The notes beneath the pieces were generated by a model. It saw only the letters and a program-made list of their open reading frames with translations, was not told the origin of the DNA and made no database searches. From the NCBI RefSeq assembly GCF_010093065.1, contig NZ_CP048113.1:5022001-5086000 (forward strand): 64,000 bases of DNA, read 5' to 3'. Position numbers and translations under genes: made by a program. Shown here in pieces: positions 16,060-23,988 of the stretch (within the stretch, counting starts at the first letter, position 1; each line of letters opens with the position of its first letter). This DNA is from Chitinophaga agri. GTDB lineage: Bacteria > Bacteroidota > Bacteroidia > Chitinophagales > Chitinophagaceae.

Positions 16060-19000
16060 TCAACTATCAGGCAGGGGGTGCTGCAGCCGGTCGGGCAGGT
16101 AGCTGATATCTGCCTCATCTGCATCACTGATGTCGTGCAGGGTTACATATAGCTTGTTCTCCTTTACAAAATTGCACCAGACACAGTCCTTTTTACCGCA
16201 ACCGGTATAAAACTCCCTGTTCTGGATCCTGGTCCAGGCAGATACGATCTGGTCGGTTACCAGGTGTACGTCCTGGGGGGAGATCACCACTTTCTCCCGG
16301 TGATAATGCTTTTGCTTATTCGGTTCAATGAAGTCGAACTCTGTACTGACCACCTGCCAGTTCTTCTGCTGGTAGTTATCCAGGAGTATCTTATAGAAAA
16401 CGGCCTGTCGCCAGTAGTCGCCTCCATGAGGATGCTGCTGGTCGGGACGCACGAATTTCTGGTATTCTTTGATGGTTTTTTCATAATCGCCGGTCTTGTA
16501 ATCAACGACATTGACCAGGTTACCGTCAAATTCAAGTTTGTCGATCTTGCCTTTTAGAGGAACACCGCTGACCACTACATTACGAATATTTCTTTCTACG
16601 CTAACCACCTTATTCCAGTGTGGTAGCCATTTATCGTAGTAATGATCAAGAATCTCCCTACCATATTCCAGTCTTCTTGACAGGGACTCGCGGGTGAAGC
16701 TCTCCCTGTTACGCAGCATACTCCAGGTAAAATCCCTGATGAATGCTTCTTTGGATGGGAACTCATATCGTCCGCTGTCCTGCATTTTCTGAAAGAGTTT
16801 TTCCAGTGCATAGTGTACAGCAGATCCGAACGCTGTCGCTTCTGAACGGCCGGAGGGCACCCGGACGAGGTTTTTATAGTAGAAGCCCAGGGGGCAGTCC
16901 AGGTAGTTATTGAGTGCAGTTACACTCATGGTAAAACCAGCCAGGAGATTGTCAATGAAAGAAGCATCATCAGCAGCTATCTGTGGTGCTATGCCCCGGG
17001 TGTATTGCAATGATTCGAACCTGAATAACACTTCTGCCGGAATGGTCACCTTTTCTACTGTCAGCGGGTGCTGGTCCAGTATTTCAGTAATAAACAGACT
17101 AGGCTCCAGCGGTTTGCCATCTGTTTTATATTCAGGATAACTGATATAGAGGAATTGCTCTGCACGGGTCATGGCCACGTAGAACAGGCGCCGCAACTCC
17201 TGTTCATCAGTACTGGTGACGGTTGTGGTAAAGAGTGTATCAGGATAGGAGAAGCCGGTATTCCCCCTGGTATTTTCTTCCCAAAGATGTGCATTTGCGC
17301 CGGCAATGAACACATATTCAAACTCCAGTCCCTTAGCCCCATGGGCGGTCAGCAGGTTGATACCGGTCTCTTTACCTGAGATGTGTACAACCGGGATGAT
17401 AATCCCACTATGCTCCATGAGTCGGACGGTATCCATAAAAGGCACCAGTGCCAGGTCTGGATTACGGTGCGTTTCTTCTTTGACAAAATCAAAGAGGGCC
17501 TGCAGGACCTTCATAAGCCAGGCCTTTTCAGGCGAGTGCATCACATGAGAGAGGATGCCGCATTCATTGATAATAGCTGCAAACAACTGTTGCAGGGGAA
17601 GATTATGAGCGTCTTTGATCAGCTTCTCCATGGTGTTGGAGAAGTCGGCCAGCGCCTGTTCAGGTGCTGGTGTGAACAGTGTCAGGTGTCTTGTCTGTGC
17701 CCATTCCTGCAGGTACTGCCGCATGGAAGATTTTTCCCTGTACCCTTTTTCCGCTGCGCGGATACTGATCTTAGCTATTTCTATGGCCGGAATGTCGTAA
17801 AAGTCATAGTGCAGTATGGAGAACAGGAGCTCGTCACCACTATAGGGTGTATCGATCTCCCTGGCAATGTAACGTAGTATAGTCAATACCTTACGGGCAA
17901 AGGGGATATCAAAGAGATTCAGGCTGCGTTTAGAGTAAAAAGGCAGTTGCTGCAGCCGGCAGTAGTGTACCAGTTCTTCCCCATATTTGTTTTCCCGGTA
18001 GATCACGGCAATGCTACCAGGTTTTACCCCACTATCCAGTAAGCCAGCGATATGTTGTGTAATACCGGCCATTTCATCACGCGGAGTATGATACCGCCTG
18101 ATGACCGGGTAGGAAGGCGCCAGGTCGGTCCCTTTCACCGCAATCAGCTTTTTATTAAGGCCGTCAAGCTGATTGACCAGGCGTGATTTGCCATTATGGG
18201 CAATCAGTGACATGGCTACATCCAGAACGGGTTGTACGGAACGATAGTTATATGTTAGTACGATAGTATGTAACTGGCTGGCAAAGGTTTCGGCAAACAG
18301 TGCCATGTTCTCAATACTGGCGCCCTGGAAGCGGTAGATGGACTGATCATCATCACCCACTACGAAAATATTGGGGTTTTGCTGGTCACCAGTGAGCAGT
18401 TGCACAAGTTTGTTCTGTATGCCACTGGTATCCTGGTATTCATCAACAAGGATGTACTGGTATTTTTCCCGGTAGTCGGCCAGCAGATCCGGATGGTCTT
18501 CGAAAGCGCTGGTCACCCAGTTGATCATGTCATCAAAGTCATAACGGTTTGCAGCGAGCATTAACTCCGTATATACAGGAAACTGTTCGACAGCAGCCTG
18601 TAGCCGCACCATTTTTTCTTTTTCCCGGGCGATCTTATCCAGGCGGAGGTCTCCTTTGGAGTAAACACCAGCGGCCTTTTTGGCCATGAAGTCATCCCGA
18701 AAGGGCAGACTTTCCATGTAGCTGACGATAGCTGCCTTGACATACTCCACCGTCCAGCCCTCCTTTTTCATGGAGGAAAAAAGATGGGCCAGGTTTTGCA
18801 TGTCATAGTATACATCGCCTCTGTAGCGTTTGAGCGGATTGTCTTTTGTGAAACCGTCAATCAGTTTTTTCAGCAGCTGTACTTTCTCCAGTTCTGAGAC
18901 AGGGTCCAGCTTATGTTTGTCAAACAGGCCGAGATTATCCTGAATGACTTCATGGCAGAACGAATGGAAGGTATGAATATTGACACGGTAGGCATCAGGG

Positions 19001-19257
19001 CCGAGGAAGCTGGTGAGGCGTTTACGCATGGCAATGGTACCAGCATCGGTATACGTCAGGCAGAGAATGTGCTGCGGATGATAGCTGGTATCCTGCAGGA
19101 TCTTTCCGATACGGGAGGCCAGTATCTGGGTTTTGCCCGTGCCAGGGCCGGCAATGACCATAACGGGGCCTTCGGTCTGGTCAACGGCCTGACGCTGCTG
19201 CCTGTTCAGGCGGGCATATATTTCCCTGAAATGATGTTGGTACTGATCTCTGGACAT
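16060..19257 (-). CDS. UvrD/PcrA-type helicase fused to a PD-(D/E)XK nuclease domain
   Basis: About 1065 residues from the ATG at 19257. The N-terminal two-thirds are an SF1A helicase: Walker A GPGTGKT (about 37-43), TYTDAGT, VDEYQDT, GDDDQSIYRFQGA, TYNYRS, TAHGAKGLEFEYV and FYVAMTRAEQFLY. The last 250 residues look like a RecB/AddB nuclease: LDCPLGFYYKNL, AFGSAVHYALE, KGKIDKLEFDG ... VVDYKTGDY, and a C-terminal C-x4-C-x2-C (CGKKDCVWC) that with the earlier Cys in LDCPLGF forms the iron-staple 4Fe-4S pattern of AddB-like nucleases. A single-chain DNA-end processing enzyme is likely; no AddAB/RecBCD partner gene is adjacent. A TTG at 19299 would extend it upstream, but I prefer the ATG. Confidence 0.9.
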   Translation of the reverse strand: MSRDQYQHHFREIYARLNRQQRQAVDQTEGPVMVIAGPGTGKTQILASRIGKILQDTSYHPQHILCLTYTDAGTIAMRKRLTSFLGPDAYRVNIHTFHSFCHEVIQDNLGLFDKHKLDPVSELEKVQLLKKLIDGFTKDNPLKRYRGDVYYDMQNLAHLFSSMKKEGWTVEYVKAAIVSYMESLPFRDDFMAKKAAGVYSKGDLRLDKIAREKEKMVRLQAAVEQFPVYTELMLAANRYDFDDMINWVTSAFEDHPDLLADYREKYQYILVDEYQDTSGIQNKLVQLLTGDQQNPNIFVVGDDDQSIYRFQGASIENMALFAETFASQLHTIVLTYNYRSVQPVLDVAMSLIAHNGKSRLVNQLDGLNKKLIAVKGTDLAPSYPVIRRYHTPRDEMAGITQHIAGLLDSGVKPGSIAVIYRENKYGEELVHYCRLQQLPFYSKRSLNLFDIPFARKVLTILRYIAREIDTPYSGDELLFSILHYDFYDIPAIEIAKISIRAAEKGYREKSSMRQYLQEWAQTRHLTLFTPAPEQALADFSNTMEKLIKDAHNLPLQQLFAAIINECGILSHVMHSPEKAWLMKVLQALFDFVKEETHRNPDLALVPFMDTVRLMEHSGIIIPVVHISGKETGINLLTAHGAKGLEFEYVFIAGANAHLWEENTRGNTGFSYPDTLFTTTVTSTDEQELRRLFYVAMTRAEQFLYISYPEYKTDGKPLEPSLFITEILDQHPLTVEKVTIPAEVLFRFESLQYTRGIAPQIAADDASFIDNLLAGFTMSVTALNNYLDCPLGFYYKNLVRVPSGRSEATAFGSAVHYALEKLFQKMQDSGRYEFPSKEAFIRDFTWSMLRNRESFTRESLSRRLEYGREILDHYYDKWLPHWNKVVSVERNIRNVVVSGVPLKGKIDKLEFDGNLVNVVDYKTGDYEKTIKEYQKFVRPDQQHPHGGDYWRQAVFYKILLDNYQQKNWQVVSTEFDFIEPNKQKHYHREKVVISPQDVHLVTDQIVSAWTRIQNREFYTGCGKKDCVWCNFVKENKLYVTLHDISDADEADISYLPDRLQHPLPDS

Positions 19258-19268
19258 GACTATATTTG
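19237..19268 (+). promoter_or_regulatory. Promoter of the SRPBCC gene, inside the helicase 5' end
   Basis: TTG (19237-19239), 21-bp spacer, TATATTTG (19261-19268), about 40 bp before the SRPBCC start. The element overlaps the start of the divergent helicase gene. Confidence 0.65.
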
Positions 19269-19308
19269 AAGCCGGCTTACCGGGTCGCACAAAACACAAT
19301 ATGAAGTT

Positions 19309-19779
19309 ATGGCAAAAATCTATCGTTTACAGTATGAACAGGTATTAAATACCAGCATGGAAGAGGCCTGGACTTTCTTTTCCAGGGCAGAGAACCTCGA
19401 GAAGATCACACCGGCATACATGCGGTTTGACGTGACGTCTCCGGCTACAAATAAACCGGTATATGCAGGGCAGGTGATTACGTATATTATCCGTCCGGTA
19501 CTGAGTATTCCCGTACGCTGGATGACGGAGATCACACACGTGGTGGAAGGGAAATACTTTATTGATGAGCAGCGGGACGGTCCGTACCGGTTATGGCATC
19601 ATCAGCATCATTTTGAGGAGGTGCCGGGTGGCGTGAAGATGACAGATATTGTGCATTACTCAATGCCACTGGGTATATTAGGTAAGCTGGCCCATGCGCT
19701 CTTCGTGCAGCGGCAGCTGCGGGACATCTTCCGCTTCAGGAAAGAGGCGGTGGAGCGTTTATTCGAGAAGCGGTCATAG
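19309..19779 (+). CDS. SRPBCC family protein
   Basis: 156-residue cytoplasmic protein of the START/Bet v1-like (SRPBCC) fold, a hydrophobic-ligand pocket family with many uncharacterised members. Recognisable segments: an N-terminal strand IYRLQYEQVLNTSMEEAWTFFSRAENLEKITP, the central IPVRWMTEITHVVEGKYFIDEQRDGPYRLWHHQHHFEEV with the repeated Trp-His motif, and a long C-terminal helix (QRQLRDIFRFRKEAVERLF). Similar to the cyclase/dehydrase-like CDS often annotated as ligand-binding SRPBCC. Divergent from the helicase gene. Function unknown. Confidence 0.82.
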   Translation: MAKIYRLQYEQVLNTSMEEAWTFFSRAENLEKITPAYMRFDVTSPATNKPVYAGQVITYIIRPVLSIPVRWMTEITHVVEGKYFIDEQRDGPYRLWHHQHHFEEVPGGVKMTDIVHYSMPLGILGKLAHALFVQRQLRDIFRFRKEAVERLFEKRS

Positions 19780-19802
19780 CAAGAATATGTTATAACAAGA
19801 AA

Positions 19803-19833
19803 TTGACGTTTAATGATTAATAGTTTATCTTAG
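19803..19833 (+). promoter_or_regulatory. Possible promoter of the ECF sigma gene (TTG start)
   Basis: TTG at 19803-19805, 20 bp, then TATCTTAG at 19826-19833 (seven of eight positions match if the second-last T is read as A). The leader would be about 15 nt. Confidence 0.45.
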
Positions 19834-19855
19834 TTTTCTCTTAAACCTATAACAT

Positions 19856-20362
19856 TTGCAGCAGGCAGCCGTCCACATAGACGATTATCTCATTACCGAA
19901 CGCCTCATTGCCGGAGATCACCATGCGCAGGAATGGGTTTACGACCATTACAGTCCGGCGTTGTATAGCATTATTTTGCAGGTAGTGGGAGATACCCATA
20001 AGGCGGAGGATGTACTGACAAGACTGTTCGTTCAGATATTCAAGACTATTCGGACATACCGTGATTCCGGGAACACCACATTATTCGGATGGATGATGCG
20101 CATAGCGCGCGAAATGGCTGTATTAGAGGCCGTTGATACCAATGACAGTGATATGGGCAATGAAGTTGTAAAGGCAGATGGCAGCCTAATACAACGGTTT
20201 TCCAACAGATTACCCGCACAGGGGAGAACTATTTTTCATTTATGTTACTATAAGGGTTTACCAAAAGAGGCTGTTGCTCGTATATTAGGTATACAAACAG
20301 AAGAAGTGACCACCCAGCTAAGGGAGATCATGGTACAATTCAGAAAATTTTTAGGGGAATAA
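19856..20362 (+). CDS. ECF-type RNA polymerase sigma factor
   Basis: 168-residue sigma-70 family protein with the size of an extracytoplasmic-function factor. Region 2 is seen in IAGDHHAQEWVYDHYSPALYSIILQVVGDTHKAEDVLTRLFVQIFKTI and region 4 in LPAQGRTIFHLCYYKGLPKEAVARILGIQTEEVTTQLREIMVQFRKFL. The start is a TTG at 19856: an in-frame stop lies immediately upstream and no ATG occurs before the conserved core. The anti-sigma-like gene starts directly after its stop codon, and two more envelope genes follow. It probably drives its own module in response to an envelope signal. Confidence 0.85.
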   Translation: MQQAAVHIDDYLITERLIAGDHHAQEWVYDHYSPALYSIILQVVGDTHKAEDVLTRLFVQIFKTIRTYRDSGNTTLFGWMMRIAREMAVLEAVDTNDSDMGNEVVKADGSLIQRFSNRLPAQGRTIFHLCYYKGLPKEAVARILGIQTEEVTTQLREIMVQFRKFLGE

Positions 20363-20830
20363 TTGGATCTTAATCATTACATACAAAGCGGGATCATCGA
20401 AAGTTACGTACTCGGGATCGCCACGGCCAGTGAAATGGAAGAGCTGCAGCATATGCGCCGGCTTTATCCGTTACTGAATGCCGAAATTATGGCGGTGGAA
20501 AGACGTATCGAGAGAACAGCACTTGCAGAAGCAGTGTCGCCATCCCCCTATCTGAAAGAACGTATTTTCCAGCGCATTAACTGGCGGGATGATGTCCCTC
20601 CACCACCAGGAGGCGATCAGTCAAGATATACGTTTATCAACATCCAGTCAAAGGACGGGCAGCATATCACTGTGCATAAATGGTGGCGTCTGTTCTTTAT
20701 TGTGACCTTTATACTCTCCAAGGTGTGTCTTTTCTTTGCGATCTATTTCTTCCTGAAATATCAACAGGCGCAGGAGCAAAAACAAGCCGAAGCATTGCGT
20801 ACTGCAGGGCAGGTAGTGACGCCAAAATAA
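20363..20830 (+). CDS. Anti-sigma factor-like single-pass membrane protein
   Basis: 155-residue protein that starts with TTG directly after the sigma stop codon (translational coupling likely). Residues 1-70 form a helical cytoplasmic domain: MDLNHYIQSGIIESYVLGIATASEMEELQHMRRLYPLL, the N-terminal anti-sigma pattern of Bacteroidota (RskA-like, without the zinc motif). One transmembrane segment follows near 110-132 (WRLFFIVTFILSKVCLFFAIYFFL), then only about 20 residues outside. It is a close paralogue of the next gene. Likely sequesters the adjacent sigma factor at the membrane. Confidence 0.75.
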   Translation: MDLNHYIQSGIIESYVLGIATASEMEELQHMRRLYPLLNAEIMAVERRIERTALAEAVSPSPYLKERIFQRINWRDDVPPPPGGDQSRYTFINIQSKDGQHITVHKWWRLFFIVTFILSKVCLFFAIYFFLKYQQAQEQKQAEALRTAGQVVTPK

Positions 20831-21039
20831 TCCGATATTTGTGGTAACAAAGGTATATATACCTAACGTTGTTAAAATAAGCCGCTCATTATCAATCAGA
20901 TGGGTGTTCAGGAGAGGCGTGTCGTGATTTTAATTTGGAAATGAATTAGGTTATTTTGACATTTGAAAGCTGAATGCAGCCGACACGTTTCACCTGGGAA
21001 TAAGATTAACCGTTACCATTATCTAATAAGTTTTGCCTT

Positions 21040-21519
21040 TTGGATCTTCACGATTACATAGAAAGTGGCGTTATTGAAAGTTATCTGCTTGGACTCGCTT
21101 CAACTGAAGAAGTGCAGTTATTAGACCGTATGCGCAGTCTTTATCCTGAGCTGAATACAGAGATCGCCGCTACTGAGTATAAGCTGCAAAAGCTGATGCA
21201 GGAGGAGGGCGTTACGCCACCAGCAAAAGTGTGGAATAAGATAGCTGAAAGAATTGCGCCGCATAACCGGGAGGGATACTACTCGCGGACAGGTAAGCAG
21301 CAGGGTGGTGCGGACCCTTTGACGTATGTGTTACAGCCCCGTAACAATACTATTACCGTAAGCATCTGGTGGCGTTGTGGTTTTATTGCATTAGTCGTGA
21401 TCGTAATGGCACTGCTGGCCAGTAGTATTTATTTTTATCAGCAGTTCCGTAATATGGAAGAGAGGCTCATGCGTTTATATCCTGCGGCGGTAGAACAACG
21501 ATCTCCGGCCCATCAATAA
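21040..21519 (+). CDS. Second anti-sigma-like membrane protein (paralogue)
   Basis: 159 residues; the first 40 residues are strikingly similar to the preceding gene (MDLHDYIESGVIESYLLGLASTEEVQLLDRMRSLYPELN), then a divergent middle, one hydrophobic segment (about 112-134, WWRCGFIALVVIVMALLASSIYFY) and a short external tail. It also starts with TTG. The 209-bp gap to the previous gene contains the 14-bp palindrome AGGTATATATACCT (20851-20864). The pair looks like a tandem duplication of an anti-sigma gene beside one sigma factor. Confidence 0.72.
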   Translation: MDLHDYIESGVIESYLLGLASTEEVQLLDRMRSLYPELNTEIAATEYKLQKLMQEEGVTPPAKVWNKIAERIAPHNREGYYSRTGKQQGGADPLTYVLQPRNNTITVSIWWRCGFIALVVIVMALLASSIYFYQQFRNMEERLMRLYPAAVEQRSPAHQ

Positions 21520-21606
21520 GCGATTTGGTACGTTTCTTGTTTTTTCCCACCTTGCGTCCCGTAATGCCTTGCATTACTGACAATTTAAACATCAAAATAT
21601 TTAGAC

Positions 21607-22107
21607 ATGAAACACCTTACACTAGCAGTATTATGCCTGGTAGCATCTGTATTTGCCATATCCTGTAAAACGCAGTCTGGCGCCGCAACAACCACAGAAC
21701 AGAGCGCCAGTGAAGGCTCCGTGAAAGGCAACTGGGTTATAACTGATATTACATTTGACGGTATTCCAAGAGGCTCTAAAATAACTGTGTTTGATGAAGC
21801 ATCGGTTAACTGCTTCAAAGGCAGCCAGTGGGTATTGCCATCCAACAACAATGGTTCCTACACCCTGTCTTCTACTGAAGATGGCTGTAATACTGCTACA
21901 CAGGCTATCGTATGGTCTATCTACAAACAGGGTGGTGCTAACAGCTTCCAGTTCAAAAAGGTTGGATCAGGCGTTAAGGCAAAGAATGTGACTGAAGGTT
22001 ACCGTGTAGATGTTGCTTCCCTGACCAATACCACGATGGTATGGAGAGCAGCAGTTAGCTTCGAAGGTAAGACTGGTTATATTGTATATACCCTGCAACG
22101 TTCCTAG
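21607..22107 (+). CDS. Lipocalin-like lipoprotein
   Basis: 166-residue lipoprotein: short signal peptide ending in the lipobox AISC (Cys20), then a Ser/Thr/Glu-rich stretch and a compact beta-barrel-like domain: GNWVITDITFDG, ITVFDEASVNCFKGSQWVLPSNNNGSYTLSS, then EGYRVDVASLTNTTMVWRAAV. This is the lipocalin-like fold seen in small Bacteroidota lipoproteins that accompany sigma/anti-sigma modules. It is 87 bp after the second anti-sigma-like gene and probably a target or sensor of the module, which is inference. Confidence 0.78.
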   Translation: MKHLTLAVLCLVASVFAISCKTQSGAATTTEQSASEGSVKGNWVITDITFDGIPRGSKITVFDEASVNCFKGSQWVLPSNNNGSYTLSSTEDGCNTATQAIVWSIYKQGGANSFQFKKVGSGVKAKNVTEGYRVDVASLTNTTMVWRAAVSFEGKTGYIVYTLQRS

Positions 22108-22136
22108 TACGTAGCTGGTTATACGCTCTTATAAAG

Positions 22137-22189
22137 AAACGCTTAACAGATTACATAACGCATCGTTGTGTAGCCTGTTAAGCGTTTTT
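22137..22189. terminator. Terminator between the lipocalin and LysR genes
   Basis: AAACGCTTAACAG (22137-22149) pairs exactly with CTGTTAAGCGTTT (22175-22187); the loop contains a second small stem (ACATAACG / CGTTGTGT). A T-run follows on the plus strand. Shares the core AAACGCTTAACA with the terminator at 13715-13760. Confidence 0.85.
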
Positions 22190-22203
22190 ATTTCGTATGG
22201 TGA

Positions 22204-23127
22204 TCAGCTATCGAAGTTACCATCCGTTTCCCCTGCCTGTTCCCCCGCATGCTGCCTGGCATAACGCATGAATAACTGAGCAAGTTTATCCTGCTGCCCC
22301 TGGAGATAGATGAAGTGGAACTTCCTGACGAGCCGGAAATTCTTCACCGGCAATATTTTAAATTCACCTGCTTCCAGTTCCCTTTTCACCGCCTGTAATG
22401 AGATGAATGCAGCACAGGGCGCATGATGCAGGTATGACTTGATACTTTCCGTACTGCCCATATACATGGCGATCTGCAGGTCCGTCAATTTCAGTTTCAG
22501 TCTTTTCAGTTCATCAGTGATCACCTCAAGCGTACCGGAACCCTGTTCACGCATCAGCAGCGGAATGGACTTCAGTTCATTCGCCCCCAGCGGCCCCTCT
22601 CCATAGTCATATTTCACATTGCCGATCAGTGCGATTTCATCTTTTGCAAACTCCACATACTTCAGCACCGGGTTTTTGGAACGTCCTTCTATAAGCCCCA
22701 GCTGGATTGTTTTATCCAGTAATGCCTGTTCCATCTGTTCTGTGTTGCCGGAAATGAGGGATGCAGTTACTTCCGGATAACGCTGATTGAAGCGGGCAAG
22801 AACGGGAGGAATAAAGTACTGCGCAATGGTTGTGCTGGCACCGAGGGAGAGCAATCCACCCTGTTCATGTTTGAGCTGATTGATCTCATATTCCAGGTGA
22901 CGATAGCTGGTGAAGATATCATCTGCATGTTTGAGCATGATCTGCCCGGCACGGGTGATCTTGATCTTGTTGCCGATACGCTCAAAAAGGGCCATGCCGA
23001 GCTGTTGCTCTAATTCATGAATATGTTTGGTCACGGCCGGTTGGGAAATGAACAGTTCTTCTGCGGCCTTTGTGAAGCTAAGCCGTCTGGCCACTGTGTA
23101 AAATACTTTTAACCTGAAATCCAACAT
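22204..23127 (-). CDS. LysR family transcriptional regulator
   Basis: 307-residue LysR-type regulator. The N-terminal winged HTH is clear: FYTVARRLSFTKAAEELFISQPAVTKHIHELEQQLGMALFERIG, followed by the linker helix and a two-lobed periplasmic-binding-like effector domain (SLGASTTIAQYFIPPVLARFNQRYPEVTASLISGNTEQMEQ). The effector and target genes cannot be told from sequence; there is no divergent gene pair for classical LysR regulation. The upstream neighbour on the same strand is the KKDGTPDKRF-repeat gene, with a terminator between. Confidence 0.93.
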   Translation of the reverse strand: MLDFRLKVFYTVARRLSFTKAAEELFISQPAVTKHIHELEQQLGMALFERIGNKIKITRAGQIMLKHADDIFTSYRHLEYEINQLKHEQGGLLSLGASTTIAQYFIPPVLARFNQRYPEVTASLISGNTEQMEQALLDKTIQLGLIEGRSKNPVLKYVEFAKDEIALIGNVKYDYGEGPLGANELKSIPLLMREQGSGTLEVITDELKRLKLKLTDLQIAMYMGSTESIKSYLHHAPCAAFISLQAVKRELEAGEFKILPVKNFRLVRKFHFIYLQGQQDKLAQLFMRYARQHAGEQAGETDGNFDS

Positions 23128-23147
23128 TGGCTAAATGTACGAAGAAA

Positions 23148-23185
23148 AAAAGCGGTTATCCTACCAGGGTAAGATAACCGCTTTT
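23148..23185 (-). terminator. Terminator of the KKDGTPDKRF-repeat gene
   Basis: On the minus strand a perfect 13-bp stem (AAAAGCGGTTATC type, 23173-23185 with 23148-23160) with a 12-nt loop is followed by seven T. Confidence 0.85.
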
Positions 23186-23205
23186 GAAAAATGTATAGTC
23201 GCTGA

Positions 23206-23610
23206 CTATGACTTTTGTTCTGCCGGAGTTTTTTCTTTATTGTCTTTGAAACGCTTGTCAGGAGTGCCGTCCTTCTTGCGCGGACCTTCTGGCTTAGCGT
23301 CTTTGTTGTCTTTGTTTTCCTTGTTGTCTTTGAAACGTTTGTCAGGGGTACCATCTTTTTTCACCGGACCCTGTGGTTGTTGTTTACCATCTTTGTTTTC
23401 CTGATTTTCCCTGAAGCGTTTATCTGGAGTACCATCTTTTTTCATTGGTCTGCCAGTGCTATCTATAGCTGGCTTGTGTGCTTTCTGACCTGGTTTCTCC
23501 GCCCTGTGCTCTGCCTTTTGTTTTTCGGGAGTGCTGGTGGCAGGTTGCTGTGCAACTGCGATGGTAGCACCCATTAAGAATGCTAATACACCTGTAACAA
23601 TCTTTTTCAT
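23206..23610 (-). CDS. Secreted low-complexity protein with KKDGTPDKRF repeats
   Basis: 134 residues. A Sec signal peptide ends near AVAQ (residue 21). The mature part is highly charged (Lys, Asp, Asn, Glu, Pro) and has three copies of K-K-D-G-T-P-D-K-R-F at residues 57-66, 84-93 and 112-121, a period of 27-28, each followed by an Asn/Lys-rich spacer; the DNA shows the same tandem repeats. Proteins with this decapeptide are known to me only as hypothetical Bacteroidota proteins. No catalytic motif and no Cys; probably disordered and secreted to the periplasm. Function unknown. Single-gene transcript with its own terminator. Confidence 0.75.
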   Translation of the reverse strand: MKKIVTGVLAFLMGATIAVAQQPATSTPEKQKAEHRAEKPGQKAHKPAIDSTGRPMKKDGTPDKRFRENQENKDGKQQPQGPVKKDGTPDKRFKDNKENKDNKDAKPEGPRKKDGTPDKRFKDNKEKTPAEQKS

Positions 23611-23761
23611 CTTACATGTTTGGTTAGGTATTAGACTTAGAGATGAAAGAAATGTTTAATGAGTGGACGTAGGAAGTAATAATATTTATTTCAATGTATT
23701 AACGTAGTGATTTGCAAGTTCTTGAAACGTAGTTTCCGCAAGAGATTGCGTATTGCTACGC

Positions 23762-23793
23762 TTGACAATACCTCTTTCGTGGTAGTACCTTTG
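23762..23793 (+). promoter_or_regulatory. Strong Bacteroidota-type promoter with no ORF downstream
   Basis: TTG (23762-23764), 21 bp, TACCTTTG (23786-23793), full consensus. It points to a region of about 180 bp without a credible coding frame, ending at a terminator. Confidence 0.7.
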
Positions 23794-23799
23794 TATCAC

Positions 23800-23985
23800 C
23801 TGACAAAGTATAGTTAACCTCAAAAGTTTGGTAACCCCATCACTTTATTTGATGGTTAAAGAGTGTGAATGTTGAGGAAACGCACAATTCGATTGTCTGA
23901 CGAACATAAAAACCCCCTTTATTGATTCTGAGTCATCCTGTTAACCTTGAATTAAAAAGGCCCCGCGTAATGCGAGGCCTTTTCC
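23800..23985 (+). ncRNA. Candidate small RNA, about 185 nt
   Basis: Bounded by the promoter at 23762-23793 and the hairpin terminator at 23955-23983. Inside, the best frame is only 18 codons (ATG at 23870), so a protein is unlikely. A hairpin CCATCA / TGATGG lies near the middle. The next gene, ispG, is on the other strand. No Rfam family was recognised; the RNA is a prediction. The remaining part of the gap (23611-23761) shows nothing else clear. Confidence 0.45.
23955..23985. terminator. Bidirectional terminator between the candidate sRNA and ispG
   Basis: AAAAGGCC / GGCCTTTT-type stem with one mismatch, extended by CGC / GCG around GTAAT; A-run on one side and T-run on the other serve both directions. 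Confidence 0.85.
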
Positions 23986-23988
23986 TTT

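Noticed and set aside
19258..19299. TTG-started N-terminal extension of the helicase
   Set aside because: The ATG at 19257 is a better start and the extension carries no conserved sequence; the region is needed for the divergent promoter.
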